A DNA stretch of 64,000 bases from Chryseobacterium sp. 18061 (lineage in GTDB: Bacteria; Pseudomonadota; Gammaproteobacteria; Enterobacterales; Enterobacteriaceae): assembly GCA_902706205.1 (NCBI GenBank), contig CACSKA010000002.1:558001-622000 (forward strand), in the 5' to 3' direction. The notes under the pieces are model-generated. The model saw only the letters and a list, made by a program, of their open reading frames with translations, had not been told where the DNA came from and ran no database searches. Made by a program: the position numbers and the translations under genes. The stretch's first letter is position 1. Every line of letters starts with the position of its first letter. Of this stretch, positions 8,890 to 17,954 are shown one piece after another.

Positions 8890-11800
8890 AGGCTGACCGT
8901 CTCAATGATTTTGGCCAACGCAATACTCTGTGCATGCGCCTGAACCCAGATGCGGCCTCCTTCCACTTTCACCGGCCAGGTTTGCAGCGCCAGCGGCGAA
9001 TTATCCAGGCTGTGCCCATCCTGTAAGCGGAAGCGTTGTTTATAGAGCGGGGAAATCACCACCGGTTCGCCGTCAACATCGCCCACCAGGCCACGCGCCA
9101 GCACGTTAGCGTCGCTGTCTGGTTCATGATTGCTCAGGGCAAAAACCTGCTGCGGGTGGTCCGGCAGATAGAACAGCGCAATCTGCTGGTTTGCCAGCCG
9201 CGCGGCCATGCCGGCATTCTCTGGTATGGCACTCAGGTCGCACACATCAACCCACCCCTGCACGGCAGAACTCGCGTTCTCCCCACTCGCAGCAGGTCGC
9301 ATGGCGCGCTCCTGGTGTGTGGCAGGCCGCAGCTGATGACGCTCAGAAATCATCACCACACCTTCGTCTGGTTCAGGGCTGTTCACAAAAGGTGTGAACA
9401 GTGCCAGTCGGTCAGGAGATGCCAGGGTGGTTTGCCATTCACATTGATACGTCGCCACCACCGCATTCATTTCGCTGTCCAGTTCATCGCCGATATGCAG
9501 GCTGTCTTCCAGCACGACCTGGCGCAAGTACGCCATGCCTCCTTCGAGATTATCCATCCAGGTGCTGGTACGTTGCAGTCGATCGGCCGTGCGGATATAG
9601 AACATCAGAAAACGGTCAACGGTGCGGATCAGGGCTTCGGTGCTCATATCCTGTGCCAGCAGATCAGCATGACGTGGTTTCATTCCCCCGTTACCGCAGA
9701 CATACAGATTCCAGCCCTTTTCGGTGGCAATAACCCCCACATCTTTGCTCTGAGCTTCGGCGCATTCCCGGGTGCATCCCGACACCGCCATTTTGATTTT
9801 ATGAGGTGAACGTAGCCCTTTATAGCGGTGCTCCAATTGCAGGGCGAGAGAGGTTGAATCCTGTACGCCGTAGCGACACCAGCTGGATCCAACGCAGGAT
9901 TTCACCGTCCGCAGAGATTTACCGTAGGCATGACCGGTTTCGAACCCCGCATCCACCAGTTGCTGCCAGATTTCCGGCAAGTGCTCCAGACGCGCACCGA
10001 ACAAGTCGATACGCTGACCACCGGTAATTTTGGTGTACAGGTTATAGCGCCTGGCAATTTGGCCGATGGCAATAAGTCCCTCAGGGGTGATCTCCCCGGC
10101 AGGAACGCGTGGCACCACGGAATAGGTCCCGTCTTTCTGAATATTGGCAAAATAACGATCGTTGGTGTCCTGTAACGGTAGATGCTGCGGTTTCAGCAGA
10201 TACTCGTTCCAGCACGAAGCCAGAACCGAACCGACCAGGGGCTTACAGATTTCACACCCACTGCCGCTCCCGTGTTTGGCAATCAATTCAGCAAAGGTGC
10301 GGATATTGCCGATGCGAACTAAGTGATAGATCTCCTGACGCGAATACGCAAAATGCTCGCAGATGTCTTTTCTCACCTCGACACCCATTCCGGACAGCGC
10401 AAACTCCATCACTTGTTTGGTCAACGCCGCGCAACCCCCGCATCCCGTCGCCGCTTTGGTACATGATTTTATCGCCGCCATATCGTGGCAGTTATTCTGC
10501 ACGGCATCACAGATATCGCCTTTACTGACGTTGTGGCAGGAACAAATTTGCGCACTGTCTGGCAACGCGGCAATACCCAGCGCCGGTTTATCTGCGCCCG
10601 AACCTGCAGGCAAAATCAGGGTTTCAGGTTTGGCAGGCAGTGGCATGTCGTTGAGCATCATCTGCAACAATGTGCTGTATTCGGTACTGTCACCCACCAG
10701 CACCGCCCCCAACAGACGTTTGCGGTCCTGCGATACCACAATTTTCTTATACACTTCCGCCGGACCGTCAACCCAGCTGTAACTCTGGCTGCCCGGCGTA
10801 CGACCATGCGCATCACCGACAGAGGCTACCTCGACTCCCAGCAATTTAAGTTTGGTGCTCATGTCCGCGCCTTTAAACGCCACGTCGCTGCCCGTCAGGG
10901 TGTCCGCCAGTGTCCGGGCCATTTGATAACCCGGCGCGACCAGACCAAAAATCTGACCGTTCCACAGCGCGCATTCGCCTATTGCATAGATGGCCGGATC
11001 AGAGGTCTGACACTGATCGTTTATCACAATGCCACCACGCGGCCCCACCTCAAGCCCGCTCGCTTTGGCAAGTTGATCGCGCGGGCGGATGCCGGCAGAG
11101 AACAACACCAAATCGGTTTCCAGGTGGCTGCCATCGGCAAACTCCATACGATAAGGGCTGCTTTCGCCCGCGACGATAGCGCGAGTTTCTTTTCCGGTAT
11201 GTACCTTCACATCCAGCGCTTCAATTTTATGGCGCAGCATCTGGGCCCCGCCTTCATCAAGCTGACCCCCCATCAACCGTGGAGCGAACTCCACGACATG
11301 AGTCGCCAGTCCTAACTGTTTCAGCGCATTGGCCGCCTCCAGCCCCAGCAGTCCTCCGCCGACAACCACACCGGTTTTCCCGTTTGCCGCGCAGGCCTGA
11401 ATGGCCGCGAGGTCGTCAAGAGTGCGATAAACCAGACAACCCGGCGCATCGTTACCCGGGATCGGGGGCACAAACGGATACGATCCTGTCGCCAGCACCA
11501 GTAAATCGTAGGCGGTCTGTCGCCCCTGATGATCGACAACAAAGCGATGCTTCGTATCAATGTGTCCGATGCAATGTCCCAGACGCAGTTCAATACCACT
11601 GGATGCAAAGAATCCTTCTTCCACCATCGAGAGTGATTCCGCCGTACGGCCGGAGAAGTACTCGGACAAATGGACACGGTCGTAAGCGGGCGATGTCTCC
11701 TCGGCAAAGACAATCACCTGATATTGCAGATGCAACTCACGCTCAACCAGTTGCTCTAAAAAATGATGACCAACCATGCCATGTCCGGCCATAACCAATA

Positions 11801-13085
11801 CGGGTTTCGACATTGAATGACTCCTCGTCACCTCGACGGGCAACGGTTCTGAATTAACAGGCTGAAAGCCAGATATCCCCGGTTCATCACCGGGGCTGAA
11901 GACGCTGAATGGCGCCTGTTGAACAGAGGGATTGCTGATACGCAACAGATAGTCCGGGCCGTCACTGATATCGCCCCACAACAACACGCCTTTCAATTGG
12001 TTATCGGCAAGCACCAGACGGCGGTAATGCCCATCAAACGGGTCAAAGGTGGTGTGGATCTGTGCGCCTTCGTCGCTGTGCAGTTCACCGGCACAGAACA
12101 AATCGATCCCGGTCACTTTGAGACGCAGCGGTACATTCTGGACATCGAACGACGCGGCCTTATCGACGCCAGCCAGCCGCAACGCCACCACTTCTGCCTG
12201 CTGCCAGCACGGCGCCACCAGGCCAAAATTCAGTTCACCCAACTGGCAACATTCGCCGATTGCCGAAATATCGGGATCAGAGGTTTGCAGGTGATGGTTC
12301 ACCAGAATGCCGCGCCCACACGACAACCCCGCGTCATGCGCCAGCGCGATTTCCGGCCGGACACCCACGGCGATAACCACGCGCTCGGCCGCGATTTCGC
12401 ATCCATCCCGCAGTTTCACCGCACTGACATTGCCAATAGCATCAGCGGCGAAGGAGACGGTTTCGGCCTGTAAAATGACGTTGATGCCACGCAATGACAG
12501 CCTGGCGCGCAACAGTTCTCCGGCCTGAACATCAAGCTGTTGATCCATCAAATGCGTACCACGGTGCAGCAGGCTCACCTGCATTCCCCGTAATGCCAGT
12601 GCCGCAGCGGCTTCTACGCCCAGCACACCGCCACCGATCACCACCGCCGCCTGGCCGGCGTAAGTCCCGCAGAGAATATTTTCAACATCCTGCTGCGTGC
12701 GAAAACCCTGAATCCCCGGCAATTCCACCCCGGGTAATGACGGAATAAAAGACCGTGAACCGGTGGCTATCACCAAATGGTCGTAAGGATAGATCTGCCC
12801 GTCCGCCGTGACGGTGCGAGCCAGACAGTCGATCGCCGTCGCCGTTACGCCCGTAATTAATGTGACGTGGTGATGGGCATACCATTGCGCGTCGTGCGTC
12901 ACTATCTGATCAACGTTTTTCTCACCGGACAGGACCGGCGTCAGTTGAATACGGTTGTATGCACTGTACTTTTCATCGCCAATCATCAGAATGCGATAGC
13001 CTTCAGGCGCGAGGTCAGACAAGTGTTCCACCAGTCGTATGCCTGCCATTCCATTGCCGATAACGATCAGAGTCGGTTTAGCCAT
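8886..13085 (-). CDS. nasB: Fused NasC-NasB: NAD(P)H oxidoreductase plus siroheme nitrite reductase
   Basis: 1399 residues, much longer than the roughly 850-960 usual for NirB/NasB. Residues 1-~420 form a complete FAD/NAD oxidoreductase like Klebsiella NasC (LIVIGNGMAGIRLVEHL, VVIGGGVLGVEAAAAL). From Met425 a second protein begins (MSKPVLVMAGHGMVGHHFLE) with the NasB order: FAD/NAD domain, BFD [2Fe-2S] domain (CSCHNVSKGD ... SCTKAATGCGGC), sulfite/nitrite reductase domains with the siroheme-[4Fe-4S] cysteines (SCVGSSWCRYG, SGCTRECAEAQ), and a C-terminal NirD-like Rieske fold without the Fe-S ligands. The product should reduce nitrite to ammonium. A GAGGAG ribosome-binding site is retained 7 nt before the Met425 codon (11813), so independent NasB may also be made. 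Confidence 0.9.
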   Translation of the reverse strand: MAKPTLIVIGNGMAGIRLVEHLSDLAPEGYRILMIGDEKYSAYNRIQLTPVLSGEKNVDQIVTHDAQWYAHHHVTLITGVTATAIDCLARTVTADGQIYPYDHLVIATGSRSFIPSLPGVELPGIQGFRTQQDVENILCGTYAGQAAVVIGGGVLGVEAAAALALRGMQVSLLHRGTHLMDQQLDVQAGELLRARLSLRGINVILQAETVSFAADAIGNVSAVKLRDGCEIAAERVVIAVGVRPEIALAHDAGLSCGRGILVNHHLQTSDPDISAIGECCQLGELNFGLVAPCWQQAEVVALRLAGVDKAASFDVQNVPLRLKVTGIDLFCAGELHSDEGAQIHTTFDPFDGHYRRLVLADNQLKGVLLWGDISDGPDYLLRISNPSVQQAPFSVFSPGDEPGISGFQPVNSEPLPVEVTRSHSMSKPVLVMAGHGMVGHHFLEQLVERELHLQYQVIVFAEETSPAYDRVHLSEYFSGRTAESLSMVEEGFFASSGIELRLGHCIGHIDTKHRFVVDHQGRQTAYDLLVLATGSYPFVPPIPGNDAPGCLVYRTLDDLAAIQACAANGKTGVVVGGGLLGLEAANALKQLGLATHVVEFAPRLMGGQLDEGGAQMLRHKIEALDVKVHTGKETRAIVAGESSPYRMEFADGSHLETDLVLFSAGIRPRDQLAKASGLEVGPRGGIVINDQCQTSDPAIYAIGECALWNGQIFGLVAPGYQMARTLADTLTGSDVAFKGADMSTKLKLLGVEVASVGDAHGRTPGSQSYSWVDGPAEVYKKIVVSQDRKRLLGAVLVGDSTEYSTLLQMMLNDMPLPAKPETLILPAGSGADKPALGIAALPDSAQICSCHNVSKGDICDAVQNNCHDMAAIKSCTKAATGCGGCAALTKQVMEFALSGMGVEVRKDICEHFAYSRQEIYHLVRIGNIRTFAELIAKHGSGSGCEICKPLVGSVLASCWNEYLLKPQHLPLQDTNDRYFANIQKDGTYSVVPRVPAGEITPEGLIAIGQIARRYNLYTKITGGQRIDLFGARLEHLPEIWQQLVDAGFETGHAYGKSLRTVKSCVGSSWCRYGVQDSTSLALQLEHRYKGLRSPHKIKMAVSGCTRECAEAQSKDVGVIATEKGWNLYVCGNGGMKPRHADLLAQDMSTEALIRTVDRFLMFYIRTADRLQRTSTWMDNLEGGMAYLRQVVLEDSLHIGDELDSEMNAVVATYQCEWQTTLASPDRLALFTPFVNSPEPDEGVVMISERHQLRPATHQERAMRPAASGENASSAVQGWVDVCDLSAIPENAGMAARLANQQIALFYLPDHPQQVFALSNHEPDSDANVLARGLVGDVDGEPVVISPLYKQRFRLQDGHSLDNSPLALQTWPVKVEGGRIWVQAHAQSIALAKIIETVSL

Positions 13086-13106
13086 GACGCTTATCTCCTC
13101 GCTGAA

Positions 13107-13904
13107 TCAGGCCACAGCCTTGTGTTTTTCATAGAGAAAATGCAGCACCTGCTGGCGGTACTGATGGAACAAAGGTTCATTCGACAGCGCCAGACGATGG
13201 CGTGGGCGGGCCAGTTCAACCGGTAACACCTCCCCGACTTTTGCGGCGGGACCATTGGTCATCATCATCACCCGATCGGACAGCAGCACCGCTTCGTCAA
13301 CGTCATGGGTTATCAGCAAAATGGTGGTTTTCAGCCGCGCCTGAATATCCATGACCGCATCCTGAAGATGGGCACGCGTTAATGCATCAAGCGCGCCAAA
13401 GGGTTCGTCCATGAGCAAGACTTTTGGTTTCATTGCCAGCGCACGGGCAATACCGACCCGCTGTTTCATGCCGCCGGAGATCGCGCCTGGACGCTTATCG
13501 GCCGCGTGCTCCATATGTACCAGTTCGAGGTTGTACAAAATCCAGTCGTGCATTTCGCTTTTACTCATCTGGTCTTTAAAGACCTGCTGAACCGCCAGTT
13601 CGACATTCTCAAAGGCGGTTAGCCATGGCAGCAGCGAATGGTTCTGGAAGACCACACCACGCTCTGGCCCTGGCCCGGTAATTTCTTTGTTATCACACAG
13701 CAACACACCTTCCGTCGGACGACTCAACCCGGCAATCAGGTTCAGCAAGGTCGATTTTCCGCAACCTGAATGGCCAATCAGGCTGACCGTTTCACCCTCT
13801 GCAATATCAAAACTGACGTTATCGAGCGCCAGGAATGTCGTTTTGGCGGATGGGAAACGCTGACTGACGTTTTGCACGCTGATAATGGCTTTATCTTTTT
13901 TCAT
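13107..13904 (-). CDS. nasD: Nitrate ABC transporter, ATP-binding subunit
   Basis: 265 residues. It powers nitrate uptake at the inner membrane together with NasE and NasF. Walker A GHSGCGKST, signature ISGGMKQRVGIARAL, Walker B VLLMDEPFGALD and the switch His in LLITHDVDEA are all intact. It belongs to the NrtD/SsuB-type nitrate/sulfonate/taurine ATPases. It sits 1 nt after nasE and 21 nt before the fused nasCB gene. Confidence 0.95.
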   Translation of the reverse strand: MKKDKAIISVQNVSQRFPSAKTTFLALDNVSFDIAEGETVSLIGHSGCGKSTLLNLIAGLSRPTEGVLLCDNKEITGPGPERGVVFQNHSLLPWLTAFENVELAVQQVFKDQMSKSEMHDWILYNLELVHMEHAADKRPGAISGGMKQRVGIARALAMKPKVLLMDEPFGALDALTRAHLQDAVMDIQARLKTTILLITHDVDEAVLLSDRVMMMTNGPAAKVGEVLPVELARPRHRLALSNEPLFHQYRQQVLHFLYEKHKAVA

Positions 13905-13905
13905 G

Positions 13906-14808
13906 TCAGGCTCCTGTATTGTCGTAACTTAAGCGGCGGGCTATCGCCATCAGCCCCTGTTCCAGCAGCATCCCTACCACTCCAATCAACAGAATGGCGA
14001 TGATGATGTTTTCCACATTGAGGTTGTTCCATTCGTTCCAGATCCAAAAACCGATCCCCACGCCCCCGGTCAGCATTTCAGCGGCGACAATAACCAACCA
14101 CGCGATCCCGATAGACAATCGCACCCCGGTGAGGATGTACGGCAGCACCGCGGGAAACAGGATCTTGCGCATGACGGTGAATTCACTGAGCTTCAGCACG
14201 CGCGCCACGTTGAGGTAATCCTGTGGTATGCGCATCACGCCTTCTGCGGTGTTGAGGATCATCGGCCAGATAGAGCAGATGAAAATGGTCCATGACGAGG
14301 CGGGTTCTGCGCGCTGGAACAGCAGCAGGCCAATTGGCAGCCACGCAAGGGGGCTGACCGGACGCAGCAATGAGATAATGGGATTGAACATACGGGCGAT
14401 AAAACTGAAACGTCCAATCAGAAAACCGGCCGGGATGCCAACCAACGCCGCCAGCCCAAAGCCGATGGCAACACGTTCAAGTGAGGCCAGCACATTCCAG
14501 CCAATCCCCATATCGTTTGGTCCGTCGATATAAAATGGATCCGCAAATATCACTTTCGCTGCTTCCCAGGTTTGGGCCGGGGTCGGAAAACCTTTACTGC
14601 TGATTGCGGCAATCTGCCAGACGGCAATCAGAACCAGAGCGCCCAACATCGCCGGGATCATTCTCTGTATCATCCGCCGGCAGGCGGCCCTAAAACGGGT
14701 AACGGCTGAAGGCCTTGTCGCGACCGGTCCTGCGGTTTTGAGTGGAAGCACCTCGGCACTCACCGGCTCGGTCAGCGTGACCACGTTGGTTTTCGAATGC
14801 ATCGACAT
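13906..14808 (-). CDS. nasE: Nitrate ABC transporter, permease
   Basis: 300 residues with about six membrane segments after a ~50-residue cytoplasmic leader. The permease EAA-type loop is recognisable around MRIPQDYLNVARVLKLSEF with the LPAVLPYILTGVR-type context (FPAVLPYILTGVRLS). The family is the NrtB/SsuC-like nitrate permeases. It is tightly packed between nasF and nasD. A second possible start lies two codons downstream. Confidence 0.93.
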   Translation of the reverse strand: MSMHSKTNVVTLTEPVSAEVLPLKTAGPVATRPSAVTRFRAACRRMIQRMIPAMLGALVLIAVWQIAAISSKGFPTPAQTWEAAKVIFADPFYIDGPNDMGIGWNVLASLERVAIGFGLAALVGIPAGFLIGRFSFIARMFNPIISLLRPVSPLAWLPIGLLLFQRAEPASSWTIFICSIWPMILNTAEGVMRIPQDYLNVARVLKLSEFTVMRKILFPAVLPYILTGVRLSIGIAWLVIVAAEMLTGGVGIGFWIWNEWNNLNVENIIIAILLIGVVGMLLEQGLMAIARRLSYDNTGA

Positions 14809-14820
14809 CTGTAGCCTCTC

Positions 14821-16083
14821 TTAACGTTTCATCGCAAAACTGTTGGCATATTCAGCAGGGTTGCTGCCATCCCAGACTTTTCCGTCAATCAACGTACTGC
14901 TGCGCATGTCGCTGGAGGGTAAATTGATCCCCCCAACTGCGGTGGCGGCCTGCTTGTAGACGTCAATACGGTTGATCTTTTTGGCAATTCCCAAATAGTC
15001 GGGATCGCTGTCCACTAATCCCCAGCGTTTATGCTGAGTCAGGAACCACATGCCATCGGAGAGATACGGATAATTGACCGCGCCATCGTTGAAGAAGCGC
15101 ATGCGGTGCGCATCTTTCCACTTTTTCCCCAGACCATTTTCGTAATCGCCCAACATCCGACCCTCGATCGTCGCTACGGGGGTGTTGATATAGGCCCGCG
15201 CCGCCACGACCTGAGCGGTTTCAATACGGTTTGCGTCGGATGTGTCTATCCAGCGAGAGGCATCCAGCACCGCAGCAGTTAGCGCGCGGGCCGCATTCGG
15301 GTTCGCTGAAACCCAAGCTGAGGTCGTACCGAGAATTTTTTCCGGATGATCCGGCCAGATCTCCTGTGAGGTGACCGCCGTATAACCAATGTCATCCTGA
15401 ATGGCGCGCTGATTCCAGGGCTCACCGACACAAAAACCGCTCATGTTGCCGATTTTCATGTTCATGACCATTTGCGGAGGGGGGACCACGACATTGCGTA
15501 CATCGTTAAAAGGGTGAATCCCGGCATTCGCCAGCCAGTAGTTGAGCCACATGGCATGTGTGCCGGTCGGGAATGTTTGCGCGAAGGTATAGGTGCCTTT
15601 CTCGCTGGCATTGACCACTTTTTTCAGTGACGCAGCATCGGTGACACCCGCCTGTTTTAACTGGTTAGAGAGGGTGATGGCCTGCCCGTTGTTGTTGATC
15701 GACATCAGCATCGCCATCTCATGCTGTGGCCCTGAGACGCCAAGCTGTAAGCCATACAGCATTCCATAAAGGACATGCGCGGCATCAAGTTCGCCGGATA
15801 CGAGCTTGTCACGCACCGACGCCCAGCTCGACTCCTTGCTCGGGATGATTTTAATCCCGTACTTCTCATCAAATTTCTTTACCGCCGCCATGACCACGGA
15901 GGAACAATCGGTCAAGGGAATGAACCCGACACGGATCGCTTTCTTCTCCGGTGCGTCCGACCCCGCGGCCCAGACGCTGTTCATAAAACCGGGGATTAGC
16001 ATGCTGCCCCCCAGCACAGCACTCCCCGCAAGAAAGCGACGGCGGGATAATTGCCCCTGCATTTTTTTATCGTCTTGTGTCAT
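14821..16083 (-). CDS. nasF: Periplasmic nitrate-binding protein (Tat-exported)
   Basis: 420 residues. The N-terminus has a twin-arginine signal (SRRRFLAGSA), a hydrophobic stretch and a WAA cleavage region, implying folding in the cytoplasm before export. The mature part is an NrtA-type nitrate/nitrite-binding protein (RVGFIPLTDCSSVVMA, HVLYGMLYGLQLG, CVGEPWNQRAIQDD). It delivers nitrate to NasE/NasD. First gene of the operon, expressed from the sigma-54 promoter at 16221-16236 through an attenuated leader. Confidence 0.95.
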   Translation of the reverse strand: MTQDDKKMQGQLSRRRFLAGSAVLGGSMLIPGFMNSVWAAGSDAPEKKAIRVGFIPLTDCSSVVMAAVKKFDEKYGIKIIPSKESSWASVRDKLVSGELDAAHVLYGMLYGLQLGVSGPQHEMAMLMSINNNGQAITLSNQLKQAGVTDAASLKKVVNASEKGTYTFAQTFPTGTHAMWLNYWLANAGIHPFNDVRNVVVPPPQMVMNMKIGNMSGFCVGEPWNQRAIQDDIGYTAVTSQEIWPDHPEKILGTTSAWVSANPNAARALTAAVLDASRWIDTSDANRIETAQVVAARAYINTPVATIEGRMLGDYENGLGKKWKDAHRMRFFNDGAVNYPYLSDGMWFLTQHKRWGLVDSDPDYLGIAKKINRIDVYKQAATAVGGINLPSSDMRSSTLIDGKVWDGSNPAEYANSFAMKR

Positions 16084-16111
16084 TACGGCTTCCTGGTATG
16101 TTGAAAATGAA

Positions 16112-16163
16112 CAAAAAAAAAGCGTCCAGTTAACGCTCAGTTTCCTGAACGCTAACGGACGCC
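16112..16163 (-). terminator. Leader attenuator terminator of nasF
   Basis: A long stem (GGCGTCC..TTAGCGTTCAG / CTGAGCGTTAA..GGACGC) with a GAAA loop and a run of nine T on the minus strand, located in the transcript leader about 30 nt before the nasF ATG. Its 5' arm overlaps ANTAR hairpin 2. This is the factor-independent terminator that NasR overrides in Klebsiella when nitrate or nitrite is present. Confidence 0.93.
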
Positions 16164-16201
16164 TTTATCCGTAATCCTGACTAAACCGCCATTGGTTTAG
16201 T
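16155..16201 (-). promoter_or_regulatory. Two-hairpin ANTAR (NasR) target in the nasF leader
   Basis: On the minus strand two adjacent stem-loops have six-base loops with A at position 1 and G at position 4, the hallmark of ANTAR targets. P1 (16180-16201) has stem ACTAAACC/GGTTTAGT and loop AATGGC. P2 (16155-16172) has stem ACGGAT/GTCCGT and loop AAAGGC. The P2 3' arm is also the 5' arm of the terminator, so the two structures exclude each other. Binding of nitrate-activated NasR to P1-P2 would prevent termination. Confidence 0.92.
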
Positions 16202-16220
16202 ACTTATGTAATATGAACGA

Positions 16221-16236
16221 TGCAGATTGTGTGCCA
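16221..16236 (-). promoter_or_regulatory. Sigma-54 promoter of the nas operon
   Basis: Minus-strand TGGCAC-N5-CTGCA matches the -24/-12 sigma-54 consensus (TGGCAC-N5-TTGCA) with correct spacing. Transcription would start around 16210, giving a ~125-nt leader that contains the ANTAR hairpins and the attenuator. Confidence 0.9.
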
Positions 16237-16299
16237 ATCTTTGGCATTAAAACAAATCAGAGGATTAGCCTTATGTCACTCTGCGAGGGCCTCTTTCGG

Positions 16300-16350
16300 T
16301 GCACCGCAACAGCACAGCGTGCACACCCTAATTGCACACGGAAGGTGCAA
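16300..16350 (-). promoter_or_regulatory. NtrC enhancer sites upstream of nasF
   Basis: The element at 16332-16350 reads TTGCAC-N7-GTGCAA, a near-perfect NtrC dyad (GCAC-N7-GTGC). A weaker half-matching site lies at 16300-16317 (TGCACC..AGCACA). They sit roughly 90-140 bp upstream of the inferred start, the usual enhancer distance. They link the operon to nitrogen limitation. Confidence 0.82.
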
Positions 16351-17580
16351 CTATTGGCCTGCGTTACGCCCGTTTTTGCCTAACACCGCCGACACCGCCA
16401 GCATCGCATCGGCGATTTCTGATAGTTTCTTATTCTGGTTCATTGCCATCTCAAGCAGGGTTTTATGCGCCTGGGGTTCCGTTAAGCCATGATGTTGCAT
16501 CAACAGGCCTTTGGCTCGCTCAATCAGTTTGCGTTCGGCCAGCATCACACGAAGCCTTGAAAGTTCAGCATCCAGTGCCTGCAACTGGCGAGACTGCTGC
16601 TCGACGAGTTCAAGAACGGAACGGCTGAGCTGCGGCGGAAGGAGTGCGGAATAATGGCTCTCTGGCTGAGGCATTTTCTCGATATCCTGCTGCTGGAGTG
16701 CAAGAGAGGTCTGCGCCTCATGAATTCGCTGGCGACAGGACGCCATCAGGACATCTTCCAGGGTATCCTCCACCCTTTTCATGCCGTCAATGCGCGCGGT
16801 CGAGACGCTAAACCAGCGCAATGCCAGGTCAGTCGCCTCACCTTCCGGTGTGATCAGCGTGCAGGCAATACGCCTGAAACGTTCGAAATCACTGCTATCC
16901 TGGCCTCTCTGTTGCTGCCACAACGCCAGACTGCGGGCATCAGCAAACTCCGTGAATGTTTGAAAGCAGCGCTCCTGACTGTCGATTAACCCTAAAAGTT
17001 GCTGGCGTGCTATATCGTCAAAATGCCGCGCCGCAAAACCAGCCGCAGCCGTGGCCCGCTCCTGACCGGCCAGCTCTTTACCCTGCATAAAACTGAACAT
17101 AGCCAGTAATGCCCGAGATATTGACGGATCGCCGGAGATATCCGCCGTTTCGAATACCAGCGCCAAATGCGTGCGGATCACATCGTTGTACGCGCGCATG
17201 GCTTCTGGCTGGCTGATACTCAGGCCAAGAACCTGCTTACGTAACTGCGGTAAGGTACTTAGGCTATGCAAAACCGAGGCGATACGGCTGAACAACCGCG
17301 AGGCATTAACCATGTTCGGACCCGTAAGACCCTCTGACGTAAGCAACTGATTTATTGTCTTTTCTGCTACCTGAGCCTCCCGCGCCCGTTCACTCAGTTG
17401 CTCTCTCCAGGTTTCACCATGAGAGCATAAAAAAATGTTAGCCGTGCCCCGTTCACGTTGCAGTACGTGAATCATCTGACTCACAGCACCGACCAACTTG
17501 CCCAACTGTAAGAGTTGTTGCAGGCAGGCGATTTCACTTTTTTTCGACTCTTGTACGAAGCTGAGAGCGGAAAGGGTCAT
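16351..17580 (-). CDS. nasR: Nitrate/nitrite-responsive antiterminator NasR
   Basis: 409 residues. Residues ~30-300 form an all-helical NIT sensor domain that binds nitrate or nitrite. Residues ~335-395 are the ANTAR RNA-binding domain (ERKLIERAKGLLMQHHGLTEPQAHKTLLEMAMNQNKKLSEIADAML). It binds the double hairpin of the nasF leader and stops termination. It lies immediately upstream of the operon in the same direction and is separately expressed. The stop directly abuts the NtrC site of nasF. A GAACCT..AGGTTC inverted repeat covers the region just before its start codon. Confidence 0.94.
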   Translation of the reverse strand: MTLSALSFVQESKKSEIACLQQLLQLGKLVGAVSQMIHVLQRERGTANIFLCSHGETWREQLSERAREAQVAEKTINQLLTSEGLTGPNMVNASRLFSRIASVLHSLSTLPQLRKQVLGLSISQPEAMRAYNDVIRTHLALVFETADISGDPSISRALLAMFSFMQGKELAGQERATAAAGFAARHFDDIARQQLLGLIDSQERCFQTFTEFADARSLALWQQQRGQDSSDFERFRRIACTLITPEGEATDLALRWFSVSTARIDGMKRVEDTLEDVLMASCRQRIHEAQTSLALQQQDIEKMPQPESHYSALLPPQLSRSVLELVEQQSRQLQALDAELSRLRVMLAERKLIERAKGLLMQHHGLTEPQAHKTLLEMAMNQNKKLSEIADAMLAVSAVLGKNGRNAGQ

Positions 17581-17954
17581 GGAAGAACCTGTTTTAGGAG
17601 TAGGTTCATGGGATAAGCAAAAAGTGTGCCGGAGACAGGAATAACCGCGTATCGATTCACCATGACAGGGTCAGCCCCGCGAGGTAGCCGGGAACCCGGT
17701 AATCTCAAAAAGTGCTGGGACGACAACGGGTGTGCTTGCAGTTACACTCTCAGGTGATCGACGCCATACCGGAACACCGGCGGTCGGGGTAAAATCCCGT
17801 GAGCAAACCGCCCGCGTTCTGGTCTGGGTTCAGGAATACTCTCGATTCACTTGCAACTAGTCATCGAGCCAAACGCAATACGTAAGTGGCCGCTAACAAA
17901 AAAAATATAAGCATAATGAGTAGCTCCCTACCTCATGACTGATAAGGCTCAGAG
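17581..17954. other. 374-bp gap upstream of nasR with imperfect repeats
   Basis: No ORF of note. It is GC-rich near nasR and contains several short inverted repeats. On the plus strand it also has two related blocks, CAGGAATA..TATCGATTCAC at about 17637-17662 and CAGGAATACTCTCGATTCAC at about 17832-17851, about 190 bp apart. It probably holds the nasR promoter. Its length and structure could hide a leader RNA, but I do not recognise one. Confidence 0.4.

Noticed and set aside
9036-9809. 257-codon plus-strand ORF
   Set aside because: Antisense to the nitrite reductase domain; no start signal or recognisable family.
10485-11315. 276-codon plus-strand ORF
   Set aside because: It is the antisense shadow of the fused nasCB gene, whose domains and motifs are unambiguous.
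17600-17860. Cobalamin-type riboswitch or RNase P-like RNA
   Set aside because: A few short motifs look similar (GAGCAAACCGCC, CAGGAATA), but the conserved cores are not present in order and no target gene lies downstream on the plus strand.
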